A stretch of DNA of 64,000 nucleotides from SCN-70-22 sp046327755 (GCA_046327755.1 JAXLXW010000002.1:62001-126000); one strand, 5' to 3'; shown: positions 15,830 to 25,452, numbered from the stretch's first letter. Made by a program: numbers and translations. Notes: generated by a model from the letters alone, not told the origin.

Positions 15830-18711
15830 TACATGTACTCTTCGACAGGCGGGCACGCGCAGACGATGTTGCGATCACCGTACGCGTTGTCCACGCGGCT
15901 CACCGCCGGCCAGAACTTGCGCTCGCGCGTCCACGGCGCGGGGAATGCCGCCTTCTCGCGCGAGTAGCCGCGGCTCCACGCATCGCTGATCACCACTTCC
16001 TGCGTGTGCGGCGCGTGCTTGAGCGGGTTGTCGGCGCGATCGAGGATCCCCTTCTCCACCTCGGCGATCTCCTCGCGGATCGCGATCATCGCGTCGCAGA
16101 AGCGGTCGAGCTCGGCCTTCGACTCCGACTCCGTCGGTTCGATCATCATCGTCCCGGCAACCGGGAACGACATCGTCGGCGCGTGGAAGCCGTAGTCCAT
16201 CAGGCGCTTGGCGATGTCCTCCACCTCAATCCCGCTCGCCCCCTTCACGACGCGCGTGTCGATGATGCACTCGTGTGCGACGCGCCCGTTCTGCCCCTTG
16301 TAGAGCACCGGGTACGCCGACTCGAGGCGGTGCGCCATGTAGTTGGCACTGAGGATCGCGATCTTGGTCGAGAGGGCGAGCCCCTCGCCGCCCATCATCT
16401 TGATGTAGACCCACGAGATGGGGAGGATCGACGCCGAACCCCACGGCGCGGCCGAGACCGCGCCTAACGTGGTGCGCCCCGTCTGAGGGACGACCGGGTG
16501 CCCGGGAAGGTGCGGTGCGAGGTGCGCGGCCACGCCGATCGGGCCCATCCCGGGGCCGCCGCCACCATGCGGGATGCAGAACGTCTTGTGCAGGTTGAGG
16601 TGGCAGACGTCGGCGCCGATGTCGCCAGGGCGCGCCACGCCAACCATCGCGTTCATGTTGGCGCCATCCATGTAGACCTGCCCGCCGTGCGCATGCACGA
16701 TCTCGCAGACGGTCTTGATCCCCGCCTCGAAAACGCCGTGCGTCGACGGATACGTCACCATGAGCGCCGCCAGCTTCGCCGAATGCTCCTGCGCCTTGGC
16801 GCGGAGGTCGTCGAGGTCGATGTCGCCGTTGGGGGTGCTCTTCACCACCACGACGCGCATCCCCGCCATCGCCGCGCTCGCCGGGTTGGTCCCGTGCGCC
16901 GACTGCGGAATGAGGCACACATCACGATGCCCCTCGCCGCGCGATTCATGGTACGAGCGAATGGTGAGCAGCCCCGCGTACTCGCCCTGCGAGCCGGCGT
17001 TCGGCTGCAACGAGACGGCCGCGAAGCCGGTGATCTCCGCCAGGTCGGCCTCGAGCGTCGAGAAGAGCGCGTCGTACCCCGTGCGCTGGGTGGCCGGCGC
17101 AAAGGGGTGCAGGCGTCCGAATTCGCTCCACGTGATGGGGAGCATCTCCGCGGTCGCGTTGAGCTTCATGGTGCACGAGCCGAGCGCGATCATCGAGTGG
17201 CACAGCGACAGGTCGCGCGACTCGAGCTTTCGGATGTAGCGCAGCATCTCGTGCTCGGCGTGATAGCGCGAGAACACCGGATGCGTGAGGAACGACGACG
17301 TGCGCTTGAAGCGCTCGTCGTAGCGCGCGTCGACGTCGGCGTCCAGCGCGTCGACCGTGGGCGGGACGCGCCCCCCGGCGAGCACGGCGAGGAGCTCCTG
17401 CACGTCGGCCGCCCCGACCGTTTCGTCGAGGGCGATCGTCACCGACGACGCACCCGCCGTGCGGACGTTGATCCCGCGTTCGACCGCCGCCGCGACGACC
17501 GCGTCCGCCGTCATCCCCGACAGCTGCACCGTGACGGTGTCGAAGAAGCTGTCGTGCGCCAGCGTGTGCCCGAGGCGCTCGGCGCCTAACGCCAGCGTCG
17601 CGGCGTGGCGATGCACGCGCCCCGCGATGCGGGTCAGCCCCTCCGGGCCGTGCCAGACCGCGTACATCCCGGCGATCACTGCCAGGAGGACCTGCGCCGT
17701 GCAGATGTTGCTCGTCGCCTTCTCGCGACGGATGTGCTGCTCGCGGGTGCCGAGCGCCATGCGGAGCGCGGGCTTCCCCTGCGCGTCTCGCGAGACGCCA
17801 ATGATGCGCCCCGGCATGAGGCGCTTGAACTCGTCGCGCGTGCTGAAGAAGGCCGCGTGAGGCCCGCCGAAGCCCATCGGGACGCCGAATCGCTGCGAGT
17901 TGCCGACGCAGACGTCGGCCCCCCACTCGCCCGGCGGCGTGAGCAGGGTCAGCGCCAGCAGGTCGCTCGCCGCGATGACGAGCGCATCGGCCGCGTGCGC
18001 CCGATCGGCCACCTCGCGATAGTCCTCCACCGCCCCGGTCGTCGTCGGGTACTGCACCAGCACGGCGAAGACTTCAGGACCAAACTGCGCCGTGCGGGCA
18101 TCGCCCGTCACCACCCGCCAGTCGCGCACCTTGGCGCGCGTCCTCACGATGTCGATCGACTGCGGATGGCACCCGGCGTCGACGAAGATCGTCGTCTTGC
18201 TCGCCGAGTTCTTCGCGGCGTGCGCGAGCGCGACCGCTTCGGCCGCCGCCGTCCCCTCATCGAGGAGCGAGGCGTTGGCGATCGGGAGACCCGTGAGGTC
18301 GATGACCATCGTCTGGTAGTTGAGCAGCGCCTCGAGGCGCCCCTGCGCGATCTCCGCCTGGTAGGGCGTGTAGGCGGTGTACCAGCCCGGGTTCTCCAGG
18401 ATGTTCCGGAGGATCACCGGCGGGACCAGCGTGTCGTGGTAGCCGAGCCCGAGGTACGAGCGATAGACGCGATTCTGCTGCGCCATGCCGCGCAGCTCGG
18501 CCAGGACATCGTGCTCGGTGCGCCCCGGCCCGATGTCGAGCGAGCGGCGCAGGCGGATCTGCTCGGGGACGGTGGCGTCGATGAAGGCGTCGAGCGAGTC
18601 GTAGCCCAGGGCATCGAGCATCGCGTCGATGTCGTGGGCCGACGGCCCGATGTGGCGCCGAATGAAGGAGTCCGCGTCGAAGGAAAACGTCGGCTTGCTG
18701 GTCGTGGTCAT
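15829..18711 (-). CDS. gcvP: glycine dehydrogenase (decarboxylating), P protein, single-chain form
   Basis: This 960-residue PLP enzyme decarboxylates glycine and transfers the methylamine group to lipoyl-GcvH. The N-terminal half begins with SFIRRHIGPSAHDIDAML and contains YQAEIAQGRLEALLNYQTM. The C-terminal half carries SCTMKLNATAEM, MDGANMNAMVG and the PLP-lysine motif LHKTFCIPHGGGGPGMGPIG near residue 708. Both halves are fused, as in the E. coli type, whereas many bacteria split them into GcvPA/GcvPB. MTTTSKPT (ATG 18711, with GGGGTG upstream) is taken as the start; the longer open frame is antisense to the LipM gene. No gcvT lies in the window. Confidence 0.97.
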   Translation of the reverse strand: MTTTSKPTFSFDADSFIRRHIGPSAHDIDAMLDALGYDSLDAFIDATVPEQIRLRRSLDIGPGRTEHDVLAELRGMAQQNRVYRSYLGLGYHDTLVPPVILRNILENPGWYTAYTPYQAEIAQGRLEALLNYQTMVIDLTGLPIANASLLDEGTAAAEAVALAHAAKNSASKTTIFVDAGCHPQSIDIVRTRAKVRDWRVVTGDARTAQFGPEVFAVLVQYPTTTGAVEDYREVADRAHAADALVIAASDLLALTLLTPPGEWGADVCVGNSQRFGVPMGFGGPHAAFFSTRDEFKRLMPGRIIGVSRDAQGKPALRMALGTREQHIRREKATSNICTAQVLLAVIAGMYAVWHGPEGLTRIAGRVHRHAATLALGAERLGHTLAHDSFFDTVTVQLSGMTADAVVAAAVERGINVRTAGASSVTIALDETVGAADVQELLAVLAGGRVPPTVDALDADVDARYDERFKRTSSFLTHPVFSRYHAEHEMLRYIRKLESRDLSLCHSMIALGSCTMKLNATAEMLPITWSEFGRLHPFAPATQRTGYDALFSTLEADLAEITGFAAVSLQPNAGSQGEYAGLLTIRSYHESRGEGHRDVCLIPQSAHGTNPASAAMAGMRVVVVKSTPNGDIDLDDLRAKAQEHSAKLAALMVTYPSTHGVFEAGIKTVCEIVHAHGGQVYMDGANMNAMVGVARPGDIGADVCHLNLHKTFCIPHGGGGPGMGPIGVAAHLAPHLPGHPVVPQTGRTTLGAVSAAPWGSASILPISWVYIKMMGGEGLALSTKIAILSANYMAHRLESAYPVLYKGQNGRVAHECIIDTRVVKGASGIEVEDIAKRLMDYGFHAPTMSFPVAGTMMIEPTESESKAELDRFCDAMIAIREEIAEVEKGILDRADNPLKHAPHTQEVVISDAWSRGYSREKAAFPAPWTRERKFWPAVSRVDNAYGDRNIVCACPPVEEYM

Positions 18712-18923
18712 GAACACCCCAGGGGCGAGGTCAGGGGCCCGCGCTGCGTTGCGGCGCACCGCGCGATGGCGGTCGCGTCGCCGTAGTGTGGGAACGTCGG
18801 GCGTGCGCGCGGGAAAACTAGTCGCGAGGCAAACAGGTTGCGAATCGGCGGCCGATGCCCGTGCCCACGAGAAAGGGTAGCCGTGTCTTGCGGTCAGACC
18901 ACGGCGTGACGCGAACGAGCCTG

Positions 18924-18929
18924 TAGATT
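18924..18929 (+). promoter_or_regulatory. candidate -10 box (TAGATT) just upstream of the LipM-type gene
   Basis: TAGATT lies only 7 nt before the ATG at 18937. If it is a -10 element the transcript would start at or next to the start codon, that is, be leaderless. No good -35 match is seen at the normal distance, so this stays a candidate. Confidence 0.4.
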
Positions 18930-18936
18930 CGTCGCC

Positions 18937-19728
18937 ATGCTCGCCTTGCCCGACGGCTCGCGCTGGACCCTGCTCCTCTCGCCGCCACGAGACGGCGTGG
19001 AGAACATGGCGCTCGACGAGGCGCTGATGGCCCGCGCGCGAAGCACCGGCAACGGCGTGGTCCGCGTCTACAGCTGGGCCTCGCCGACGCTCTCGCTCGG
19101 CCGAAACCAGCGCGCCGTCGGCGCCTACCCGGCCGAACGCGCGAGTGCACGTGGCATCGCGGTCGTACGACGTGCCACCGGCGGCCGCGCCTTGCTGCAC
19201 CATCGCGAGATCACCTACTCGGTCACAGCCCCCGCGCCGGCGCATGACTCGCTCGCCCGATCGTACCGCGCCATCAACGCCGTGCTCCTCGAGGCGCTGC
19301 GCACGCTCGGCGTGCAGGCGCAGGTCGCGAGCGGGACGACGCGGCTCCCGCCCCCGGGGAGCGCGCCGTGTTTCGAGATGCCGGCGCCGGGCGAGCTGAC
19401 CGTCGGAGGGCGCAAGCTCGTCGGGAGCGCGCAGTATCGCGAGCACGGGGCGATGCTGCAGCACGGCTCGATCCTGGTCGACGACGACCAGCCGCTGGTG
19501 GCCGAGCTGGCCGCAGTCTCCGTCCCCGCCACGATCCCCGCGGCCACGTTGAGGGAGGCGCTGGGGCGTGCGCCCACGCCGGAGGAGTTTGCCGACGCGC
19601 TCTTCGCCGCGGTGCGCGGTGCGTGGGCACCCGAAGCGACACGCACCAACGTCGCGCCCGTGGATGCCAGCGCACTGGCGGCGGCGCGCGCACGCTACGG
19701 GAGCGACGCCTGGACGTGGCGCCGGTGA
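18937..19728 (+). CDS. LipM/LplA-type octanoyl (lipoate) transferase
   Basis: This 263-residue member of the biotin/lipoate A/B ligase family has NMALDEALMARA near residue 23, VVRRATGGRALLHHREITYSV near 72 and PCFEMPAPGELTVGGRKLVGSAQ near 145. The Cys in the last segment corresponds to the catalytic Cys of LipM/LipL-type transferases, and the Lys of G-G-R-K-L-V-G-S-A-Q to the ligase Lys. It therefore probably moves an octanoyl group onto GcvH, fitting its place beside gcvP and gcvH. An LplA-type lipoate ligase is the main alternative. There is no Shine-Dalgarno sequence, but TAGATT lies 7 nt upstream. A second, different octanoyltransferase (LipB) is present at 46 kb. Confidence 0.85.
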   Translation: MLALPDGSRWTLLLSPPRDGVENMALDEALMARARSTGNGVVRVYSWASPTLSLGRNQRAVGAYPAERASARGIAVVRRATGGRALLHHREITYSVTAPAPAHDSLARSYRAINAVLLEALRTLGVQAQVASGTTRLPPPGSAPCFEMPAPGELTVGGRKLVGSAQYREHGAMLQHGSILVDDDQPLVAELAAVSVPATIPAATLREALGRAPTPEEFADALFAAVRGAWAPEATRTNVAPVDASALAAARARYGSDAWTWRR

Positions 19729-19787
19729 CCGCTTCGCCCGGTCCGCGAGAGCGACCGCCGGCGCTCGCTGGTCAGGCAGTGGCGTCG

Positions 19788-19793
19788 TAGACT
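19788..19793 (+). promoter_or_regulatory. candidate -10 box (TAGACT) for the ABC importer operon
   Basis: TAGACT ends 9 nt before the ATG at 19803, so a transcript would carry a leader of only about 3 nt. The same box appears before gcvH and, as TAGATT, before the LipM-type gene and lpdA. No clear -35 element was seen. Confidence 0.4.
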
Positions 19794-19802
19794 ACGGCAA
19801 GC

Positions 19803-20774
19803 ATGGTGACCTTCCTTCTCCGCCGGGTGCTGCAAGGCATCGCGATCCTCTTCGTGGTCGCGACCGTGACCTTTGCGCTCATTCACGCTGCCCCGGGAGA
19901 ACCGTTCGCCGGGACGATCGAGGACTCGCGCGTCACCCCGGAGATGCGGGCCGAGTTGCGGCGGCAGTACGGACTCGACCAGCCCATCGCGACGCAGTAC
20001 GCCCGGTTCGTCTCGCAGGTCGTGCGCGGCGACCTCGGTCGCTCGATCTCGAAGCGGGAACCGGTCAGGGAGATCCTCGGCGACGCCATCCCACGCACCC
20101 TCCTCCTCATGGCGGTGGCGCTCGCCGCCTCCTTCGCGTTAGGCGTGGCGATCGGAGCGCTGCAGGCTGCCCGCGCCGGGTCGCGACTGGACCGCGTTGC
20201 CGGGCGCGTCAGCGTGGCCTTCTCGGCGCTCCCCGAGTTCTGGCTCGGGCTCGCCCTGCTCTTCGTGTTCGGCTGGCGGCTGCGTTGGTTCCCCATCGCC
20301 GGGATGGTCGACGCCACGATGCACGAGTACCTGTCGCCCGCGGGGAAGCTGCGCGACATCGCCGTGCACCTCGCCCTCCCGGCCACCTCGATCGCGCTCA
20401 TCTTCGGCTCCGTCGTCGCGCGTTTCCAGCGACAGGCGATGGTCGACATCCTCCCCGACGACTTCGTGCGGACGGCGCGCGCCAAGGGGCTGCACGAACG
20501 CGTGATCGTCCTGCGCCACGCATTGCGCAACGCCCTCCTCCCCACCATCACGCTGATGGGGCTCGCCCTCCCCGCGCTGGTTGGCGGATCGGTCTTCATC
20601 GAGAACATCTTCGAGTGGCCCGGCATGGGGCGCGTGACCGTCGAGGCGCTTGGTGCGCGCGACTATCCGGTCGTCCTCGGGGCCACCCTCGTCGGAAGCC
20701 TCTTCGTCGTCCTCGGCTCGATCCTCGCCGACCTCCTCTCCGCCGCGGTCGATCCGCGCCTGCGCCGTGGCTGA
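19803..20774 (+). CDS. peptide-type ABC importer permease (DppB/OppB family)
   Basis: This 323-residue inner-membrane permease has an N-terminal membrane helix (FLLRRVLQGIAILFVVATVTF), the DppB/OppB soluble segment (RRQYGLDQPIATQYARFV) and RGDLGRSISKREPVREIL, then further helices. It contains the EAA coupling motif FVRTARAKGLHERVIVLRHALRNALLP and the conserved GGSVFIENIFEWPGMG. It forms the channel with the DppC-type protein and is driven by the two ATPases that follow. It is the first gene of a four-gene operon, overlapping the next gene by 8 nt. Peptide is the usual substrate of the family, but nickel or sugar uptake is possible. Confidence 0.93.
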   Translation: MVTFLLRRVLQGIAILFVVATVTFALIHAAPGEPFAGTIEDSRVTPEMRAELRRQYGLDQPIATQYARFVSQVVRGDLGRSISKREPVREILGDAIPRTLLLMAVALAASFALGVAIGALQAARAGSRLDRVAGRVSVAFSALPEFWLGLALLFVFGWRLRWFPIAGMVDATMHEYLSPAGKLRDIAVHLALPATSIALIFGSVVARFQRQAMVDILPDDFVRTARAKGLHERVIVLRHALRNALLPTITLMGLALPALVGGSVFIENIFEWPGMGRVTVEALGARDYPVVLGATLVGSLFVVLGSILADLLSAAVDPRLRRG

Positions 20775-21690
20775 TACCCCCGTCGTTGCGTCGGTCGCGA
20801 TCCCCGCCGCGCCCGACACTGGGATGTCCAACTGGTCGACGCCGTACCGGCGTGCGTTGCAGCTGCTGTGGCAGGATCGGGCTGGGCGCGTGGCGCTGTG
20901 TTTCCTCAGCATGCTGGCCGGTGCCGCCGTCCTGGCCCCGTGGATCGCGCCGTACGACCCGGCCCGAGTACTCGACGCCATCGCGCTGAAATCGATCCCC
21001 CCATCAGCGTCGCACTGGTTCGGCACGGACGAGACGAGCCGCGACGTCTTCTCGCGCATGCTCTTCGGGGCGAGGATCTCGCTGGCGGTTGCCGCCCTCT
21101 CCGCACTGCTGGCATCGGTCGTCGGGTTGCTGTACGGCGGCATTGCGGGATTCGTCGGAGGACACGTCGAGAGCGTGCTGATGCGCCTCGTGGACGCGAT
21201 GCTGGCGATCCCGCGCATCCTCTTCGTGATGACGATCCTCTCGCTCTGGGGCGAGATCGGGGCGAGCGCACTCGTCCTCGTCCTCGGCGGAACGGGGTGG
21301 TTCCCGGTGGCGCGCCTCGCGCGCGCCGAGGCGGCGGCGCTCCGTCATCGCGACTTCGTGCTCGCGGTGCAGGCGCTGGGCGCCGGGCCCCGGCGGGTCT
21401 TCGTTAGGCACATCCTCCCGCACACCCTGGGCCCCGTCCTCGTCGCCGCCACGATCGCCGTGGGGCAGGTCGTCGTCCTCGAGGCCGGGCTCTCCTACCT
21501 GGGATACGGCCTGCGCGCCCCCGCGCCAACCTGGGGGAACATCATCGCCGACGGGCGGACGACGATCTCGACGACGTGGTGGATGACCCTCTTTCCAGGG
21601 CTGGCACTCGTGGGGACTGCGCTGGCGGTGAATACCGTTGCGGACCGCTTGCGCGCTGCGCTCAACCCGCGCCAGCTTCCCGCGCGATGA
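20767..21690 (+). CDS. peptide-type ABC importer permease (DppC/OppC family)
   Basis: This second membrane permease has 307 residues from GTG 20767; ATG 20824 (MSNWSTPYRR) is an equally good start. It shows LAPWIAPYDPARVL, the family motif HWFGTDETSRDVFSRMLFGARISL, several membrane helices, and the EAA segment FVLAVQALGAGPRRVFVRHILPHTLGPV. It ends with EAGLSYLGYGLRAPAPTWG as expected for DppC. It pairs with the DppB-type permease. The stop overlaps the ATPase gene start as ATGA (21687-21690). Confidence 0.93.
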   Translation: MADTPVVASVAIPAAPDTGMSNWSTPYRRALQLLWQDRAGRVALCFLSMLAGAAVLAPWIAPYDPARVLDAIALKSIPPSASHWFGTDETSRDVFSRMLFGARISLAVAALSALLASVVGLLYGGIAGFVGGHVESVLMRLVDAMLAIPRILFVMTILSLWGEIGASALVLVLGGTGWFPVARLARAEAAALRHRDFVLAVQALGAGPRRVFVRHILPHTLGPVLVAATIAVGQVVVLEAGLSYLGYGLRAPAPTWGNIIADGRTTISTTWWMTLFPGLALVGTALAVNTVADRLRAALNPRQLPAR

Positions 21691-22715
21691 CCGAAGACAA
21701 CGCCCCGCTCCTCCGCGTCGAGAACCTGCGCACCTACTTCCACACGCCGGCCGGCATCGCCCGGGCGGTGGACGGCGTTTCATTCGCCATCCACAAGGGT
21801 GAGACGGTCAGCGTCGTCGGCGAGTCCGGCTGCGGGAAGTCGGTCACGGCACTCTCGCTGCTGCGACTCATCCAGGCACCGGGGCGCATCGAGGACGGAA
21901 GCCGCATCTGGTTCGAGGGGCGCGACCTGATGACGCTCGACGCCGAAGCCATCCGCCAGGTGCGCGGCAATCGCATCGCGATGGTCTTCCAGGAACCCAT
22001 GACGGCGCTCAACCCCGTCTTCACCGTCGGCGACCAGATCGCAGAGGTCGCGCGCGTCCACGCGGGCGCCTCGCGCAAGGCCGCATGGGAGCGCGCGGTC
22101 GAGATGCTCTCACTCGTTGGGATTCCGTCGCCACGGGAACGGGCCGGCAACTACCCGCACCAGATGTCGGGCGGGATGCGGCAGCGTGTCCTCATTGCGA
22201 TGGCGCTGGTGATGAACCCGGCACTCCTCATCGCCGACGAACCCACGACGGCGCTCGATGTCACCATCCAGGCGCAGATCCTCGAGCTGCTGGCCAAGGT
22301 GCAACAGGAGTTCGGGACGGCGATCCTCCTCATCACGCACGACCTCGGCGTCGTCGCCGAGTCGGCGCAGCGCGTGGTCGTGATGTACGGCGGGCAGGTC
22401 GTCGAGGAGGCGCCGGTGCGAACGCTATTCGCCGAGCCGGCGCATCCGTACACGCGCGGACTCATGCAGGCGATGCCGCGCGTCGGGATGAACCGCGAGC
22501 GCCTGGTGACGATCCCGGGGAGCGTCCCCCCGCCGACGGCGTGGCCAACGGGCTGCCGGTTCCGCGATCGCTGCACCCTGGCGTGGGGAAAGTGCGAGCA
22601 GGAGCCGCCGGCGATGCTCCCGGCCGGCACCGGACATGAAGCACGCTGTCACCTCGTGGCCGGCGCGTCCGTTGCAGCCGCGCCCATGTCGCCGCCCCCC
22701 GCGAGGCCTTTGTGA
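21687..22715 (+). CDS. peptide-type ABC importer ATPase (DppD/OppD family)
   Basis: This 342-residue cytoplasmic ATPase has Walker A GESGCGKSVTAL near residue 46, signature HQMSGGMRQRVLIAMAL near 158, Walker B LLIADEPTTALD near 178 and the H-loop ITHDLGV near 215. It ends with the OppD/DppD C-terminal Cys-rich domain (GCRFRDRCTLAWGKCEQEPP), the site of an oligopeptide-type [4Fe-4S] or structural motif in this family. ATGA and GTGA overlaps on both sides show tight translational coupling in the operon. Confidence 0.95.
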   Translation: MTEDNAPLLRVENLRTYFHTPAGIARAVDGVSFAIHKGETVSVVGESGCGKSVTALSLLRLIQAPGRIEDGSRIWFEGRDLMTLDAEAIRQVRGNRIAMVFQEPMTALNPVFTVGDQIAEVARVHAGASRKAAWERAVEMLSLVGIPSPRERAGNYPHQMSGGMRQRVLIAMALVMNPALLIADEPTTALDVTIQAQILELLAKVQQEFGTAILLITHDLGVVAESAQRVVVMYGGQVVEEAPVRTLFAEPAHPYTRGLMQAMPRVGMNRERLVTIPGSVPPPTAWPTGCRFRDRCTLAWGKCEQEPPAMLPAGTGHEARCHLVAGASVAAAPMSPPPARPL

Positions 22716-23812
22716 GCGCTGCCCAGACGCCCACGAACGCGACTCGCCCGCTCCTCGAGGTGCGCGACCTGCGCACCCACTTCGCGCAGAAGACCGGGTT
22801 GTTCGGGCGCGCCGGTGGCGTGGTGCGCGCCGTCGACGGCGTCTCGTTCGACGTCTTCCCGGGCGAGACGTTAGGCATCGTCGGGGAGTCCGGCTGCGGC
22901 AAGACCACGTTGGGGCGCACCATCCTCCGGCTCGTCGAACCCACCAGCGGAACGGTGCGCTTCGACGGCACCGACCTCCTCGCGCTCAAGGGGGCGGCGC
23001 TGCGCACCATGCGCCGCCACATCCAGATCATCTTCCAGGATCCCTTCTCCTCGCTCAACCCGCGACTCACGATCGGCGCGACGATCCGCGAAGGGATCAC
23101 GGTGCACCGCCTCGCCGAAGGCGCCGAGGCAGACAAGCGCGTGCGTCAGTTGCTGGAAGAGGTCGGTCTCCGCCCCGAGTATGCCACGCGCTACCCGCAC
23201 GAGTTCTCCGGCGGGCAGCGGCAACGCGTGGGGATCGCGCGCGCCCTCGCGGTGCAGCCCAAGCTCATCGTGTGCGACGAACCGGTCTCGGCGCTCGACG
23301 TCTCCGTGCAGGCGCAGGTGATCAACCTGCTGCAGGACCTGCAGCGCGACCGCGGGCTCACCTATGTCTTCATCGCCCACGACCTGTCCGTGGTCGAGCA
23401 CATGGCGACCCGCGTCGCCGTCATGTATCTCGGTCGCATCGTCGAATTGGCGCCGGCGGACACGCTCTATCGCGAGCCCGTGATGCCCTACACGCAGGCG
23501 TTGCTCTCCGCGGTGCCCGTCCCCGACCCCACGCGGACGCGACAGCGCATCGTCCTCACGGGCGATGTACCGTCGCCCGTCTCGCCCCCGTCCGGGTGCG
23601 TCTTTCACCCGCGCTGTCACCACCCGGGGAAGGACGCCGCGTGCCAACGCCTCGTACCGCCGCTCGAATCCAAGGGGACCGATCACCTCGCGGCGTGTAT
23701 CAAGCAACTTCCCACGTCCGTCGAGTGGGAGGCGCAACAGCAGGCCGGCGCTACCCAGCCTCCGCAGCGCTACCTCCCCCTCGCCGCCCTCGGGACGCGC
23801 ACCGAGCCGTAA
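22712..23812 (+). CDS. peptide-type ABC importer ATPase (DppF/OppF family)
   Basis: This 366-residue second ATPase has Walker A GESGCGKTTLGRTIL near residue 60, Q-loop IIFQDPFSSLNPR near 110, signature EFSGGQRQRVGIARAL near 170, Walker B LIVCDEPVSALDVSVQAQV near 190 and H-loop FIAHDLSVVEHM near 225. The Cys-containing C-terminal segment GCVFHPRCHHPGKDAACQ is typical of DppF/OppF. GTG at 22712 overlaps the preceding stop as GTGA. No periplasmic binding protein gene follows; the next gene is a POT transporter. Confidence 0.95.
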   Translation: MSAAQTPTNATRPLLEVRDLRTHFAQKTGLFGRAGGVVRAVDGVSFDVFPGETLGIVGESGCGKTTLGRTILRLVEPTSGTVRFDGTDLLALKGAALRTMRRHIQIIFQDPFSSLNPRLTIGATIREGITVHRLAEGAEADKRVRQLLEEVGLRPEYATRYPHEFSGGQRQRVGIARALAVQPKLIVCDEPVSALDVSVQAQVINLLQDLQRDRGLTYVFIAHDLSVVEHMATRVAVMYLGRIVELAPADTLYREPVMPYTQALLSAVPVPDPTRTRQRIVLTGDVPSPVSPPSGCVFHPRCHHPGKDAACQRLVPPLESKGTDHLAACIKQLPTSVEWEAQQQAGATQPPQRYLPLAALGTRTEP

Positions 23813-23895
23813 CCCCGGACGCGAACGCGCCCCGTGCTGGCGCCTGCCATGCGCCGGTGGCACGTTCCCCGCTCGACCTTCCTCACACCCTTCCC

Positions 23896-25449
23896 ATGGC
23901 ATCCGCCTCCGCGCCCTCCGCGCCTAACGCCGCCGACGAAGCCGCCCGACGCCCGTACACGAGCGACAAGAGCTTCTTCGGGCACCCGCGCGGGCTCGCC
24001 ACGCTCTTCGCCACCGAGATGTGGGAGCGCTTCTCGTACTACGGGATCCGCCCCCTCCTCGTCCTCTTCATGACCGCCGCCCTCGCCGACGGCGGTTTCG
24101 GTTTCGAGCGCGCGCAGGCCTCGTCGATCGTCGGCATCTACGCCGCGAGCGTCTATCTCGCATCGCTTCCCGGCGGGTGGGTCGCCGACCGATGGCTCGG
24201 GCTGCAACGTTCCATCTGGTACGGCGGGCTCTTCATCGCGGCGGGACACCTCAGCATCGCCCTCTCCGCCGTCTTCGCGCAGAGCGCCTTCTTCCTCGGC
24301 CTCGTCCTGATCGTCGTCGGCACCGGCCTGCTCAAGCCCAACATCTCGGCACTGGTCGGCGACCTGTATCCCGAAGGTGGCGCGCGGCGCGACGCCGGAT
24401 TCTCGATCTTCTACATGGGGATCAACACCGGCGCCTTCATCGCCCCGCTCATCACCGGCTACCTGGGCGAGCGCGTGGGATGGCACCTGGGCTTCGGCGC
24501 CGCCGGCGTCGGGATGCTCGCCGGCGTCATCACCTATCGCGCGCGCATCGCCAGCACGCTCGGCCCGTTAGGCGTCCTGCCGTCAGGGAGCGCGGACGAG
24601 CAGCAGCGCGTGAAGCGCTGGGGGATCGGGTTGCTCGCCGCCGTCTTCGCCGTCGTCCTCCTGGCCATGGCCGGGGTGATCCACATCAATCCCGTCGCCA
24701 TCGCCGAGAAGATGAGCATCGTCATGGCGACGATGGGGCTCGGCTACTTTGCGTATCTCTTCCTCTTCGCCGGGCTCACCGGCGATGAGAAGAAGCGGAT
24801 GGCGGTGATCCTCGTCCTCTGCCTCGCATCGGTTGTCTTCTGGGCGGCGTTTGAACAGGCGCCCACGTCGCTCAACCTCTTCGCCCGCGACTTCACGGAC
24901 CGCAACTTCTTCGGCTGGGAAGTCCCCACCCTCTGGATGCAGGCCACCAACTCGCTCTTCGTCATCTCCCTCGCACCGGTCTTCGGCGCGCTCTGGGTCT
25001 GGCTGGCCAAGCGCGGGATGGAAATCTCACCCATCGCCAAGTTCTCGGCGTCGCTCGCCATCACCGCCATCGGATTCCTCGTGATGGTGAAGGCGTCAGG
25101 CCTCGTGATCGACTCGAACGGTGCCGTGAAGGTCTCGATGTGGTGGCTCACGCTCAGCTACCTGTTCCAGACCTTTGGGGAACTCTCGCTCTCCCCGGTG
25201 GGCCTCTCGTCGATGACCAAACTCGCCCCACGCAAGTTCGTCGGGCAGATGATGGGGCTCTGGTTCCTCGCCACGGCGATGGGAAACCTCATCGCGGGAC
25301 TCGTTGGCGGCGAAGTCGATCCCGAGAAGCTCCAGCAGATGCCAGCGCTCTTCCAGCGCACCGCGATGTCGCTCATCATCGCCGCCCTCGTGATGGCCGC
25401 CCTGATCATCCCGATCAGGAACATGCTCGCCCGGAAGAGCGACGCCTAG
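23896..25449 (+). CDS. POT-family proton-coupled di/tripeptide symporter
   Basis: This 517-residue, 12-14-helix inner-membrane carrier of the proton-dependent oligopeptide transporter family has the hallmark E-x-x-E-R-F motif as FATEMWERFSYYGIRPLL near residue 40, GGWVADRWLGLQRSIWYGG near 95, GTGLLKPNISALVGDLY near 142 and the PTR2 signature FSIFYMGINTGAFIAPL near 170. Helix 7 region FWAAFEQAPTSLNLFA and SPVGLSSMTKLAP are also family features. The start is ATG 23896; the longer frame is only a read-through. It lies 83 nt after the ABC importer, so the two form a peptide-uptake block. Confidence 0.95.
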   Translation: MASASAPSAPNAADEAARRPYTSDKSFFGHPRGLATLFATEMWERFSYYGIRPLLVLFMTAALADGGFGFERAQASSIVGIYAASVYLASLPGGWVADRWLGLQRSIWYGGLFIAAGHLSIALSAVFAQSAFFLGLVLIVVGTGLLKPNISALVGDLYPEGGARRDAGFSIFYMGINTGAFIAPLITGYLGERVGWHLGFGAAGVGMLAGVITYRARIASTLGPLGVLPSGSADEQQRVKRWGIGLLAAVFAVVLLAMAGVIHINPVAIAEKMSIVMATMGLGYFAYLFLFAGLTGDEKKRMAVILVLCLASVVFWAAFEQAPTSLNLFARDFTDRNFFGWEVPTLWMQATNSLFVISLAPVFGALWVWLAKRGMEISPIAKFSASLAITAIGFLVMVKASGLVIDSNGAVKVSMWWLTLSYLFQTFGELSLSPVGLSSMTKLAPRKFVGQMMGLWFLATAMGNLIAGLVGGEVDPEKLQQMPALFQRTAMSLIIAALVMAALIIPIRNMLARKSDA

Positions 25450-25452
25450 GCT

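Noticed and set aside
16498..18786. Plus-strand frames over gcvP
   Set aside because: Shadow frames of the gcvP coding region, rich in Arg/His/Gly, without homology-like motifs.
18712..18936. Glycine riboswitch upstream of gcvP
   Set aside because: I looked for the tandem aptamer pattern in the 225 nt before gcvP and the LipM-type gene and found no matching conserved cores or terminator arrangement; only a candidate -10 box.
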